Part shown: one piece after another, positions 26,634-36,028 of the stretch | How positions within the stretch are numbered: the first letter of the stretch is position 1 | Layout: every line of letters starts with the position of its first letter | NCBI GenBank assembly: GCA_025057115.1 | Contig: JANWWZ010000012.1 | Span: 26,677-90,676 of the forward strand | Reading direction: 5' to 3' | Length of the DNA: 64,000 bases | DNA from: Bernardetiaceae bacterium | GTDB lineage: Bacteria > Bacteroidota > Bacteroidia > Cytophagales > Thermoflexibacteraceae | Translations under genes and position numbers: made by a program | The notes under the pieces: model-generated | Database searches by the model: none | Told to the model about the DNA's origin: nothing | The model's input: only the letters and a program-made list of their open reading frames with translations

Positions 26634-28538
26634 TTAATCCTCCCAAGTAATCTTCAATCGCTTCCACCAGTGCTGAAACACCACCAGCGCCCAGAGATGG
26701 TTCTGCTCCACTGGGCGCCCTTTTAATAGCTGTTCTTTCAATTGGCTAACGTAAGAAGGATTAAAGACACCTTGCTGCTGAATAAATTCTTCTCCCAATA
26801 AGTCTTTTTCTATCCAAGTGCGCCAAATGGTGCGGAACGCCTTCAGTAAAGGCACTTCAAATCCTTTTTTAGGGCGATTGAATAACTGTTTAGGCAACAA
26901 GTTGCGAAAAGCCTCTTGTAGTATTCTTTTGTTAAGTTGTCGATTAATTTTATACTCTTCAGGTAAACACAAAGCAAATTCTACTAAGCGATGGTCCATA
27001 AAAGGAACGCGCACTTCTAAGCCGTGTGCCATGCTCATGCTATCAGCCTTGTGAAGCATATCGTTGGGCAAAACAAGGTGCACATCAGCAAAGAGCACTT
27101 GATTGAGTCCGTTGTTACCAATTAACTCTTGCCACCGCGCTTTGCGTTGGAAAAATTCCTTTACTACTTCTTCATGGTGTTTTATTTGAAGCAATTGCAT
27201 AGCTACCTTTTCTGGCATAAAACAGCTTAAAAACCAGTAGCGCTCTGGTGGTGTCAGCAAAGCTGCCTGGGCTAGCCGTTGCATTCGCCTAAATCGATTT
27301 TGCCATGCGCTATTTCGCGATTTAGGTAATTTTTCTAGCAAAGGAGTTAAAAATTTTACAAGTTTTACACGCCAATTGCCATTTCGAATCCACCATTCTG
27401 CGCGATATTTTTGATATCCGCCAAAGAGTTCATCGGCTCCATCGCCTGAGAGGGCTACAGTTACATGCTGGCGGGTCCTTTGGCTGAGAATGTAGTACGG
27501 AATGGCAGAGGAATCAGCAAAAGGCTCTCCCATGAGAGGTAAAATTTTTTCTACTGCTTCAAATAAATCTTCATTTTTCAACTTAAACGTGTAGTGATAG
27601 GTGCCGAAATGTCGTGCTACGATTTCGGCGTAATTAGTTTCGTCAAAAAAAGGCTCTTCTTGGTAACCAATAGAGAAAGTTTGTAAATGGTTTTTTAATT
27701 GTTTTGCCAGCCCTGTAATAATAGAAGAGTCTATGCCCCCGCTCAAAAAGGTTCCTAAGGGTACATCAGCTACCATCCGTTCCGCTACGGACTGCTCCAG
27801 TAGAGTTACTACTCGGTGGCAGGCTTCTTGGTAGCTGCCCTTGTAAGCATTTTGTTGAAGAGGTTTAGGAGGAGCATACCAGCGAATGACTTCGCGCTGG
27901 CGCTTTTGCAGGCGGATGTAGTGCCCTGGAGGAAGTTTGTACACATTTTTTAAAGCAGTATAAGGAGCGGGAATGTAATGCAATTGGAAATACTCAATTA
28001 TAGAAGCCTTATCTACTTGTCGCGGAATGCCAAAAGCTAAAAGCGCGTTTAGTTCCGAAGCAAATAAAAATTTGTCTTCGTCTTCATACCACAGTAAAGG
28101 TTTAATGCCCATGCGGTCGCGGGCAAGCAACAGACTTTCTTCCCACGCATCGTAAAGAGCAAAAGCAAAGAAGCCATGTAGGTAAGAAAGTCCTTGGGTG
28201 CCATTTTTGATAAGCCAGTAAAGCAATACTTCTGTATCAGACTGGGTGCGGAAAGGGATGCCCTCCCTTTCTAGAATGTTGCGAAGTTGCCTAAAGTTGT
28301 AGATCTCTCCATTGAAAACGATGGTATAGCGTTCTGTTACATCGCTCATGGGTTGGTTGGCTTCTGCAGTGAGGTCTATTACTGCCAGTCTTCTATGTCC
28401 TAAGCCACAGCGATGATGATCGAAAAGCCTTCCCGCATCGGGACCGCGATGAGCTAAGGCATTGGTAGCAGCAAGCAAGTTAATCATGCTGAACCGACCT
28501 ATTTCGTTGTATGCGTAAATGCCACAAATGCCACACAT
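26634..28538 (-). CDS. asnB: Asparagine synthase (glutamine-hydrolysing)
   Basis: A 634-residue enzyme making asparagine from aspartate, ATP and glutamine. Cys2 (MCGICGIY) is the glutaminase nucleophile, and the N-terminal domain continues with LAHRGPDAG, LGHRRLAVIDL and FNGEIYNFR. The synthetase domain has the ATP-binding loop LSGGIDSS at about residue 265 and SGDGADELFGGY. The C-terminus is complete, ending in the tryptophan-rich helix HLWALVVFQHWW. Some homologues of this length work in cell-envelope or exopolysaccharide clusters, but no such genes are nearby, so primary asparagine synthesis is most likely. It lies between the symporter and the CRISPR module and is divergent from cas6. Confidence 0.92.
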   Translation of the reverse strand: MCGICGIYAYNEIGRFSMINLLAATNALAHRGPDAGRLFDHHRCGLGHRRLAVIDLTAEANQPMSDVTERYTIVFNGEIYNFRQLRNILEREGIPFRTQSDTEVLLYWLIKNGTQGLSYLHGFFAFALYDAWEESLLLARDRMGIKPLLWYEDEDKFLFASELNALLAFGIPRQVDKASIIEYFQLHYIPAPYTALKNVYKLPPGHYIRLQKRQREVIRWYAPPKPLQQNAYKGSYQEACHRVVTLLEQSVAERMVADVPLGTFLSGGIDSSIITGLAKQLKNHLQTFSIGYQEEPFFDETNYAEIVARHFGTYHYTFKLKNEDLFEAVEKILPLMGEPFADSSAIPYYILSQRTRQHVTVALSGDGADELFGGYQKYRAEWWIRNGNWRVKLVKFLTPLLEKLPKSRNSAWQNRFRRMQRLAQAALLTPPERYWFLSCFMPEKVAMQLLQIKHHEEVVKEFFQRKARWQELIGNNGLNQVLFADVHLVLPNDMLHKADSMSMAHGLEVRVPFMDHRLVEFALCLPEEYKINRQLNKRILQEAFRNLLPKQLFNRPKKGFEVPLLKAFRTIWRTWIEKDLLGEEFIQQQGVFNPSYVSQLKEQLLKGRPVEQNHLWALVVFQHWWKRLKITWED

Positions 28539-28756
28539 AGTTGCAAGGTATAAAATTTATCATCACACAAAAAAGCAAATGAAAAACCTGTTGAGCCTAT
28601 GTTTATAAAAAATTTATGCATTGAAAACTTGCGTTGAATAATTACGCTTTTTTATATTACCACCGTCAAAAAAGCTTCGATGAGAAAAAAGTTCTTTGTT
28701 GAGAGGAACCTTTCTTATCGGCAAGGTATAGACCTATAAAACAGCTTCTTAGACTT

Positions 28757-29458
28757 ATGCTACTGGCTTTACCATACCTGCGCATTGGCTTTAATGCCTT
28801 TATCGAAGGGCGAGATATTCCCCTATTTCGGGGTGCAATCGCTCAAATTGCTGGTTACGACCATGTTTTGTTTCACAATCACACTGAAGAAGGGTTTCGC
28901 TACGCCTATCCGCTTATTCAATATAAACAAATACGCAACAAGCTGAGTATTGTTTGCGTAGGGGAAGGCACGGAAGAAATTAGCTACTTATTTCGCTCAG
29001 GCAAACCTTATCGCCTGCGCATCGGCGAGAAACATTTAGAAATGTCCATCGAGATTTTGAATGCGCGCAAGCATCCTTTGCAGGTATGGAATTCCATGAT
29101 ATCTTACCGAATTTGCCGCTGGTTCCCATTTAATTCAGAAACTTACCAAGCCTATCGCCAGAAGACCACTGACCAAGCTCGTCGCGAATTGCTAGAGGCT
29201 ACTCTACGAGGTCAAATCATGGCTTTTGCTAAAGGAGTAGGCTGGAGATTGCCTTCCAAAGAAGAACGCCCTATTATCTGCCGAATTCTTCATTTAAGTG
29301 AGCCAGTGCGCCACACTGTCCGCCAAGCTCGGCTGATTGCCTTTAATGCCACCTTCGAAACTAATGTATCGTTGCCCAACTTTATCGGATTAGGGCGGCA
29401 TGTAAGCATTGGCTACGGTGTTATCTCACAATTGCAAAAAGAAGAGGAACTTTTTTGA
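28757..29458 (+). CDS. cas6: Cas6-family crRNA processing endonuclease
   Basis: A 233-residue RAMP-type endoribonuclease that cuts the CRISPR transcript within the repeats to give crRNAs. The N-terminal half has the Bacteroidota Cas6 pattern RGAIAQIAG, LFHNHTEEGFRYAYPLIQYK and VCVGEGTEEI. The C-terminal half ends with the glycine-rich loop IGLGRHVSIGYG that faces the RNA. It fits the Cas6b-like group best. His residues in FHNH are candidates for catalysis, but I cannot assign the catalytic base from sequence alone. It is the first gene of the CRISPR run, 77 bases before cas10. No repeats lie next to it. Confidence 0.82.
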   Translation: MLLALPYLRIGFNAFIEGRDIPLFRGAIAQIAGYDHVLFHNHTEEGFRYAYPLIQYKQIRNKLSIVCVGEGTEEISYLFRSGKPYRLRIGEKHLEMSIEILNARKHPLQVWNSMISYRICRWFPFNSETYQAYRQKTTDQARRELLEATLRGQIMAFAKGVGWRLPSKEERPIICRILHLSEPVRHTVRQARLIAFNATFETNVSLPNFIGLGRHVSIGYGVISQLQKEEELF

Positions 29459-29535
29459 GTAAATGGTATTAAGTTGTGCATGGGTAGCAGCTTCGTTGAT
29501 AATTGGCGGCAGATTTACATTCATGCATTTGCAAT

Positions 29536-32160
29536 ATGACAGATCAAAAAAGACCTACTAGAACAGAAATTTACATAGCAGCTCTCCTGCACGATATTGG
29601 TAAATTTTACCAGCGGGCAGATGATTATGATGTAAAAAACTCTAAACTTTTGTCTGCAGATACCAAAAATTTGGAAAGCGTTTTTTGCCCGTTGAGTGAA
29701 GGAATATATACCCATAAGCATGTACTCTGGACTTATCAATTTTTTGCGGACTTTGCTTCTAGTTTTAAAGCTGCAGGTTTAGATTGGGAAGAAGTAGCAA
29801 CGTTAGCAGCTTCACATCACAAACCTAATTCTAATAGAATTGAACAAGTAGTTTTGCAAACAGCCTATCAGCTTGCCTCTGCCACTGAAAGATCTTCAAA
29901 AGATAGCGATGATGAAAACAGCAACTTTAAAACAACTCCCCTGCGTCTAATTTTTGACTTTTTGAAAGTACCAGGAGGAGAAGGAGAAACAATAACTCAT
30001 GTTCCGCTTCAAAAATTGTCATTGGAAAGTTCTTTTGTATTGAGAAAAAGTATAAATGGGGAAAATTATCGCCCAACAGTTGATGAATATAAACAGCTAT
30101 GGCAATCTTTTACCAATGAATTCAAGCACATTTGGCAAGACATTCCTGAAAACTTTGCTGAAGCAATTCTAACTCTGCTACATGTTTATACCACTACTAT
30201 TCCTGCCACTACTACGGATTTGCCAGACGTATCGCTTTACGATCATTCTCGAGTGGTAGCTGCATTAGCACTTTGTCTTTATGACTGGCTAGAGCTAGAA
30301 AAAAATCTGTATCAGGAAGAAGATCTTAGAAATAAATTAGGTGCTTTAGAAGCAGCACCCTTCTTACTAGTGGGAGGTCAAATATCAGGCATTCAAAGTT
30401 TCATTTACAACATCATTGCTAAATATGCGGCTAAAAACCTAAAAGGACGTTCATTTTACTTAGAACTGCTTTGTGATGATGCTGTTTCTTACATCGTTTC
30501 TGAGCTTCGGCTTTTTAGTGGAAATATCATCTACAACTCGGGAGGTAATTTTTATCTATTGGCACCTAACACACCACGCGTTATAGAAAAAGTCGATGAA
30601 ATTGAATGTCGCTTGCAGAAGCAACTTTTCTATAAACATAAAATAGATCTTTCGTTAATCTTAGCAACTCAGCCTGTTAGTATCGGTAACTTAAATAATA
30701 AGGAAATTGGGGAGCCATGGGAGCAGCTTTTTCGCAACATCGATGCAAAAAAATTACAGAAACATAGGTTAGTTTTAGAGAAAAATTTTAATAGTCTATT
30801 TACTCCCCAGAAAGTCTTAACCAACAGAGATGTCATCACAGGTGAGGAAATTGACAAAAGTGAAACTAGAAAGCTAGACGATAAAGAAGAATTGACTGTT
30901 AGCAAATATACTTATGAGCAAATTTCATTAGGTTATCATCTTAAAGATGCTGTTGCAATTATAGAAACAAGTAGCCCAGAAGATTACTTCGAAAAATATG
31001 CTCGCAAGCAACACTATCCCAATGTATGCGATCCTATTCTGGAAGTTGGTAGCACATACTACTTAGTTGATGAAAATGGATTAGAAAGCATAAAGAAAGT
31101 TTTTGAGAATAGAAAAGGTACTGTTAAACGCATCATTGGGTTGAATCATTTCGACATTTCTTTGGTTACAGGTTTTGAAAAACTGCAAAGTAAAATACCT
31201 GCTTGGAGTTTTAAACTTTACGGGGGAAACACCTTTCCAGTGGTTACTATAAGCCAGGAAGATGGTGAAGAAAAAGAAACTGAGCCCAAAACTTTCTCTG
31301 AAATGGCAGGTATGCCAGAGAAAGGAAGGAAATATGATGGTGGATTTAATGAATTGAAACTCAAGCGGTTGGGCGTGCTTCGCATGGATGTAGACAACCT
31401 GGGGATGATTTTCAGCGAAGGTTTTAAAGGACAGGAAACACTAGCGCGTTTTGCCTCACTCAGCCGACAAATGGATTTGTTTTTTAAAGGTTACCTAAAT
31501 ACTATTCGAAACAGTGATGAGAAATTTAGAGACAACTTATTAATTCTCTATGCTGGTGGAGATGATTTATTTGTAGTAGGTCTTTGGAGTGAGGTAATCC
31601 GATTTGCAAGAAAAGTAAGAGAAGATTTTATGCAGTTTACCAACCGCAGAGATATTACAATTTCAGGAGGAATTGCTATATTGCCGCCAAAGTTCCCTAT
31701 AGGCAAAGCAGCTGTAATTGCTGGAGAAGCAGAAGAGAAAGCTAAAAGTTTTAATAACAATGCTAAAAATGCTATCTGCATTTTTGAGCAACCTATTAGC
31801 TGGGAACAAGAATTTTCCAAAGTAGAAGAATTAAAAGAACGCATGGTAAAGTTACGGCGAGGCGGCAAACTTACTGCGAGTTTTCTACAACATCTTATCC
31901 GTTTTCAGATAATAAAGAATCGGCATGAAACTAATCCAAAATATGCCGATAAACCTGACTTAAGTTATGTATGGAACGCAGCTTATACCATTGGTCGCTA
32001 TAAAGAACGCGTAGAAAAGGGATCTGAAACGTGGAAGTTTTTAGATACTGTGCAAAAGCATCTTTTTGAAGGAGAGGACCAAATTAATCGCGACCGCTTT
32101 TTTGACCTTTATGGTATAGCTGCACGCTGGGCCGAATTGGAATTGAGAAGTAAAAGTTAA
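29536..32160 (+). CDS. cas10: Type III-A large subunit Cas10 (Csm1)
   Basis: An 874-residue signalling subunit of the Csm complex. The N-terminal HD domain is intact: ALLHDIGKFY carries the His-Asp pair at about residues 18-19, with SHHKPN downstream. Two Palm domains follow. The second has GGDD at residues 674-677, the cyclase site that makes cyclic oligoadenylate when target RNA binds. The start ATG at 29536 is chosen instead of a TTG 11 codons upstream, because MTDQKRPTR leads straight into the HD helix. Where many Cas10 proteins have a zinc ribbon, residues about 425-440 read TNRDVITGEEI without cysteines. Both DNase and cyclase activities are predicted. Confidence 0.93.
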   Translation: MTDQKRPTRTEIYIAALLHDIGKFYQRADDYDVKNSKLLSADTKNLESVFCPLSEGIYTHKHVLWTYQFFADFASSFKAAGLDWEEVATLAASHHKPNSNRIEQVVLQTAYQLASATERSSKDSDDENSNFKTTPLRLIFDFLKVPGGEGETITHVPLQKLSLESSFVLRKSINGENYRPTVDEYKQLWQSFTNEFKHIWQDIPENFAEAILTLLHVYTTTIPATTTDLPDVSLYDHSRVVAALALCLYDWLELEKNLYQEEDLRNKLGALEAAPFLLVGGQISGIQSFIYNIIAKYAAKNLKGRSFYLELLCDDAVSYIVSELRLFSGNIIYNSGGNFYLLAPNTPRVIEKVDEIECRLQKQLFYKHKIDLSLILATQPVSIGNLNNKEIGEPWEQLFRNIDAKKLQKHRLVLEKNFNSLFTPQKVLTNRDVITGEEIDKSETRKLDDKEELTVSKYTYEQISLGYHLKDAVAIIETSSPEDYFEKYARKQHYPNVCDPILEVGSTYYLVDENGLESIKKVFENRKGTVKRIIGLNHFDISLVTGFEKLQSKIPAWSFKLYGGNTFPVVTISQEDGEEKETEPKTFSEMAGMPEKGRKYDGGFNELKLKRLGVLRMDVDNLGMIFSEGFKGQETLARFASLSRQMDLFFKGYLNTIRNSDEKFRDNLLILYAGGDDLFVVGLWSEVIRFARKVREDFMQFTNRRDITISGGIAILPPKFPIGKAAVIAGEAEEKAKSFNNNAKNAICIFEQPISWEQEFSKVEELKERMVKLRRGGKLTASFLQHLIRFQIIKNRHETNPKYADKPDLSYVWNAAYTIGRYKERVEKGSETWKFLDTVQKHLFEGEDQINRDRFFDLYGIAARWAELELRSKS

Positions 32161-32172
32161 AATTTATAAAAT

Positions 32173-32589
32173 ATGTCTTGCCAACATGATGATGAAAGAG
32201 TTATTGGTTGGATCTGTAATGGAATCCAAAACAGTGAGGCTATTGAATGGGCACGGAATTTTGCTAAACACCTTTTAGAGGGTGATAATCGGAAAAAACT
32301 TACTACTTCACAACTGCGCAGATTCTTTGGGCAATTAAAGCGCTTACAGGCAATGGGTTATGATCACGAAGATAAACAACATTTGCTTATGCTTAAGCCT
32401 CAACTTGCTTATGCAGCGGGACGTGCAGATAAAGATGCAAAAATTAGAGATTTTGCACGCGTGCTAGAACGAATGATAACAGAAGTAGAAAAAGCAACAT
32501 CGGAAGAAGATGCCAAGAAAAGGTTTCAAAACTTTGTTAATTTAACTGAGGCTATTGTTGCATATCATAAAATAGAAGGAGGAAGTTAA
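32173..32589 (+). CDS. csm2: Type III-A small subunit Csm2
   Basis: A 138-residue, all-helical, basic small subunit that lines the target RNA in the Csm filament. The conserved core of the family is seen in LTTSQLRRFFGQLKRL and LMLKPQLAYAAGR. It lies 12 bases after cas10 and one base before csm3, so the gene order is that of a standard III-A operon. The C-terminal 25 residues are charged and less conserved. The presence of csm2 rather than cmr5 supports subtype III-A. Confidence 0.9.
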   Translation: MSCQHDDERVIGWICNGIQNSEAIEWARNFAKHLLEGDNRKKLTTSQLRRFFGQLKRLQAMGYDHEDKQHLLMLKPQLAYAAGRADKDAKIRDFARVLERMITEVEKATSEEDAKKRFQNFVNLTEAIVAYHKIEGGS

Positions 32590-32590
32590 T

Positions 32591-33385
32591 ATGGAAGGAC
32601 GCGTTCTATTGAAAAAAATTAAGTACACAGGCAATCTGAAGGCTATAACTGGCATTCGCATTGGCGATAGCAAAGAAAGCACAGAAATTGGCGGTGTGGA
32701 TGGACCTGTTATTCGCCGTAGGTATGACGGTCAGCCTTATCTGCCTGGTAGTTCTATCAAGGGCAAAATGCGTTGTTTATTAGAGTTAGTTTACGGTGAG
32801 AATGCAGAATCGAATGCTAGTAAGTGTGTCTATTCTGGTGGCGAAGAATCTTTAATATGCTTGCTGTTTGGTTCCTCTGACAATAAGGAAAAAATTAATG
32901 AACTCGATAAAAAGTTAGAAAAAGCTACTAGTTCAGATAGTTCAAAAGAAAAGAGTAAAATAGAAGCAGAAAAGCGAAAATTTGAAGGCAATCAATCTCG
33001 CCTTATTGTACGCGATGCTTATTTGACGGAAGATTCTGTCAAGAAATTAGAAAGTTCTCCTTTTACTGATATGCCATATACAGAAGTAAAGGTGGAGAAC
33101 TGTATCAATCGGATTACTGGCAAAGCTGAAAATCCTCGTTCCTTTGAGCGTGTTCCAGCAGGGGCAGAATTTAAAGTAGAATTTATTATTAACATTTTTA
33201 AGGGAGATAATGAAGAAGCCTTGATACAAATGTTTAAAAATGGTATTGAACTCTTGGAAAATGATTACTTAGGTGGTTGTGGCTCACGTGGGTATGGACA
33301 AGTAAAAATCCATCTCAATCAACCTGAAGAAATCTGTGCTTCAAAATACATTGTTACAAGTAATGGTGAAGCAGGTAAATCCTAA
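32591..33385 (+). CDS. csm3: Type III-A backbone RNase Csm3
   Basis: A 264-residue RAMP protein, present in several copies along the crRNA, that cuts target RNA every six bases. The catalytic Asp is expected at residue 37 in the motif IGGVDGPVIRR. The RNA-binding loop YLPGSSIKGKMRCLLE and the C-terminal GGCGSRGYGQV are typical. Unusually, residues about 97-133 form a highly charged helix (KEKINELDKKLEKATSSDSS and more) where Csm3 normally has a short loop between FGSS and the strand RLIVRDAY. The insertion makes the protein about 30-40 residues longer than usual. Target RNA cleavage should be retained. Confidence 0.9.
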   Translation: MEGRVLLKKIKYTGNLKAITGIRIGDSKESTEIGGVDGPVIRRRYDGQPYLPGSSIKGKMRCLLELVYGENAESNASKCVYSGGEESLICLLFGSSDNKEKINELDKKLEKATSSDSSKEKSKIEAEKRKFEGNQSRLIVRDAYLTEDSVKKLESSPFTDMPYTEVKVENCINRITGKAENPRSFERVPAGAEFKVEFIINIFKGDNEEALIQMFKNGIELLENDYLGGCGSRGYGQVKIHLNQPEEICASKYIVTSNGEAGKS

Positions 33386-33394
33386 AATTACGAT

Positions 33395-34450
33395 ATGAGT
33401 CAAATAGTTTCTTGCATTTTTCAACTAGAATTTCACGGTCCTTTGCATATTGCTAATCCACGTGCAGAATATGATAGTTCAGAAAGAGTTGTGCACTCTG
33501 ATACGCTATATGCAGCTATTATGAGTGCATGGGCTATGCTTGATGCATCAGATTGGATTACGCCCGAGCCTACCTTTGCACTTAGCAGTTTGTTTCCGTA
33601 CAAACAGAAACAGAATGGATGTCAGTATTTTTTGCCGAAGCCAGTGGGTGTATTTAAAGCCAACAACGACCAAAGCATACGTAAAAAAATTAAGAAAGTG
33701 CGCTACATAGATCTAGAACTATTCGCTCAATGGGCAAAGGGCTTCACTATAGAAGCTAATGCTGATCACGTAGCAGGAGATTTTTATGTGAGCAAGCTAG
33801 ACGCAGAAACAGAAGAAGAAAAAAAACAGGAGCAAAACAAGATTAGGAATTATATTTCTTCAGAAGTATATCCGCGTGTTCGCGTGCCCCGCATGGAAGG
33901 CAAAGACGCTGAACCTTACTACATTGAGCGAATTTGGTTTGCTGAAGGGTGTGGTTTGTATTGTATTTTTATAGGTACTCAAGAGGATTACGACAAAGTA
34001 AAAACAGCTCTTAATTTTTTGCAAGACGAAGGCATCGGCACTGACCGACATGTAGGCAATGGGCTGTTTAAATTAAATGAAGCTAACTTACCTAATGAGT
34101 TTCATTTTAATGCTAATGATCATAAGTATTTGGTCAATTTATCTCTATTTTGCCCCGAAAGCGTAGAACAATTGAAAAATCTCTTGCCTCAGAATGACAA
34201 TCACATTTCCTACGAACTAGTGCGGCGCGGCGGGTGGATTACTACTGAACCTTATCTTACTTTGCGCAAAAAACATGTTACCATGTTTCGCGAAGGCAGT
34301 GTTTTTGCAACTACTGATAATTTAAATGGTCCTTATGGAGGATTTTTGGTTGCTGGTAAAACACATAAAGTCCACCCATGGAATGACGATCAATTACATA
34401 AAATTTACCGAAGTGGTCGTGCTATCTTTGTACCTGTGAAAATTGATTGA
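33395..34450 (+). CDS. csm4: Type III-A RAMP protein Csm4
   Basis: A 351-residue RAMP protein that holds the 5' handle of the crRNA and contacts Cas10. The N-terminal RAMP start FQLEFHGPLHIANPRAEYDS and VVHSDTLYAAIMSAWAM, the central AEGCGLYCIFIG with DEGIGTDRHVGNGLF, and the C-terminal LNGPYGGFLVAGKTHKVHPW are all typical. The length is near the upper end for the family, with a charged stretch in residues 128-145. It starts 9 bases after csm3 and its end is close to the csm5 start. Confidence 0.9.
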   Translation: MSQIVSCIFQLEFHGPLHIANPRAEYDSSERVVHSDTLYAAIMSAWAMLDASDWITPEPTFALSSLFPYKQKQNGCQYFLPKPVGVFKANNDQSIRKKIKKVRYIDLELFAQWAKGFTIEANADHVAGDFYVSKLDAETEEEKKQEQNKIRNYISSEVYPRVRVPRMEGKDAEPYYIERIWFAEGCGLYCIFIGTQEDYDKVKTALNFLQDEGIGTDRHVGNGLFKLNEANLPNEFHFNANDHKYLVNLSLFCPESVEQLKNLLPQNDNHISYELVRRGGWITTEPYLTLRKKHVTMFREGSVFATTDNLNGPYGGFLVAGKTHKVHPWNDDQLHKIYRSGRAIFVPVKID

Positions 34451-34457
34451 AGAGGTT

Positions 34458-35960
34458 ATGAAGGAGAGTATTAACACAAATCAGTATTGGAAAATAGAAG
34501 TGCTTACTCCTGTGCACGTGGGCGTAGGCATAGAGCGTGCATGGAAGTCAGGAATAGATATTTTTCAGAGAAATAATAGTGTTATTCTAATAAACAAAGA
34601 TAAGCTTTTTGAAATTCTCTATCAAAGAGGGAGGCTAGAAGAATATTGTAGCTATTTAGCTAAAGGCAATTTTGATAATTGCAAAAGGGAAGTTGAAGGG
34701 TTGGATATAAATACTATAAATGCGATTTCACTTCAAACTTTTAACTTTCCCTATACAGATATATCTGTTGATGGAATACGCCCTTTGATTCGCAATGGAG
34801 TAACGGGAAAGCCTTATTTGCCTGGTTCTTCTGTAAAGGGGGCTATTAGAAGTATTTTATTTAAATACGTAAGAAAAAGTATAAGTAGATTAGCTAACGC
34901 TAAGGATGATGAGGTTTTTGGCCGCATTGATAACAATATTATGCGTCTTTTTCGTTTCAGCGATGCACCCATGAGTAACAGTAGCCTAATGCGGATGAAA
35001 ATTTTTAATCTTATGAAAAAAAATAAAGAATGGCATGGAGGATGGAAACACAGCAGGAGAAATACAACTGAAAATTTTAAGAAAAGCGGCTTTCACAACG
35101 ATTTAGAAGTATTTCCCATAAATGCTGAAGGTTTTATGAGGTTTGGCATAGCCAATGAAGTTTCAGGTAATATTTGGGAAAAAATGTTAAGGGGGTTACC
35201 TGAAGCTAAAGAAGTGCTTTTAAAAAATGCCAATTTTAACTTGTTTTCTATCATCAACAATCACACAAAAAGATACCTTGAAAAACAAATTAAGTTTTTT
35301 GAAAATTATTCACAAGCAGAACATACCGAAAAGATTATTCAAAAACTAGAAAAGCTTAAAAATAGTATTCCTAGTAACAATAGTTACTGCATTCTTAAGC
35401 TAGGAGGAGGTAGTGGTTTTCATAGTATTACAGGAGATTGGCAATATGAAGAAGGGTTTACAGAAAAAGAGGTAGGTTTAGATGGTAATAAAAAGGTTAA
35501 ATACAAGTCTCGCAAAATTTGCTTTGAAAAAGTAAATGGCAATTTGGAATTCTACCTAATGGGTTTCATTAAAATAACTTCTATTAGTTTAGATGAGTGG
35601 AAAAAAAACATTGAAAAGTCATTAAAATCACAGGAAATCGAGACTAAAGTGAATACTTCGGAAACTTTTTCTGTTTCAGAAGAAACAAAGCTATCAGATT
35701 CAGAGTCTAAGCGGCCTCAATACTACAACAAAAGACTAAAACAAGGAGGAGAAATAGAAGGAATTATTCTGGAAGTTGGAAATCCTAATAAAGTAAAAGT
35801 TTTAGTGCGAGAGGGATATGAGCCTATTATGGATGTAAGGTATGGTTCTGGCTTTGAGAAAGACAAAATAGGCGCAGTGGTCGTTCTTAAAATTGGAAAT
35901 GTAAGAGGTGAAGGAGATAATGCTCAGCTGTTGAGTGTAAGTTTTGTAAAATTTAAATAA
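34458..35960 (+). CDS. csm5: Type III-A RAMP protein Csm5 with C-terminal extra domain
   Basis: A 500-residue RAMP protein that caps the 3' end of the crRNA. The start is read at the ATG 7 bases after csm4; a TTG at 34443 would overlap csm4 by 8 bases. The RAMP core is visible: WKIEVLTPVHVGVG at the N-terminus, YLPGSSVKGAIRSILFKY, and a Gly-rich LKLGGGSGFHSITGD. After about residue 395 there is a Ser/Glu-rich linker (SETFSVSEETKLSDSES), then from about 428 to the end a 70-residue domain of mostly beta strands (EGIILEVGNPNKVKVLVREG) that looks OB-like. Ordinary Csm5 proteins end after the RAMP core. The extra domain could bind RNA. Confidence 0.88.
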   Translation: MKESINTNQYWKIEVLTPVHVGVGIERAWKSGIDIFQRNNSVILINKDKLFEILYQRGRLEEYCSYLAKGNFDNCKREVEGLDINTINAISLQTFNFPYTDISVDGIRPLIRNGVTGKPYLPGSSVKGAIRSILFKYVRKSISRLANAKDDEVFGRIDNNIMRLFRFSDAPMSNSSLMRMKIFNLMKKNKEWHGGWKHSRRNTTENFKKSGFHNDLEVFPINAEGFMRFGIANEVSGNIWEKMLRGLPEAKEVLLKNANFNLFSIINNHTKRYLEKQIKFFENYSQAEHTEKIIQKLEKLKNSIPSNNSYCILKLGGGSGFHSITGDWQYEEGFTEKEVGLDGNKKVKYKSRKICFEKVNGNLEFYLMGFIKITSISLDEWKKNIEKSLKSQEIETKVNTSETFSVSEETKLSDSESKRPQYYNKRLKQGGEIEGIILEVGNPNKVKVLVREGYEPIMDVRYGSGFEKDKIGAVVVLKIGNVRGEGDNAQLLSVSFVKFK

Positions 35961-36028
35961 TCGTAACTATCGCTAGCCATATTATCCTTCGGTGCGCATG
36001 ACTACGTAAATAATAATCCATAACCTTT

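Noticed and set aside
28539..28756. Possible CRISPR array or leader next to cas6
   Set aside because: No repeated unit of 20-40 bases at regular spacing is present here, in the cas6-cas10 gap, or after csx20.
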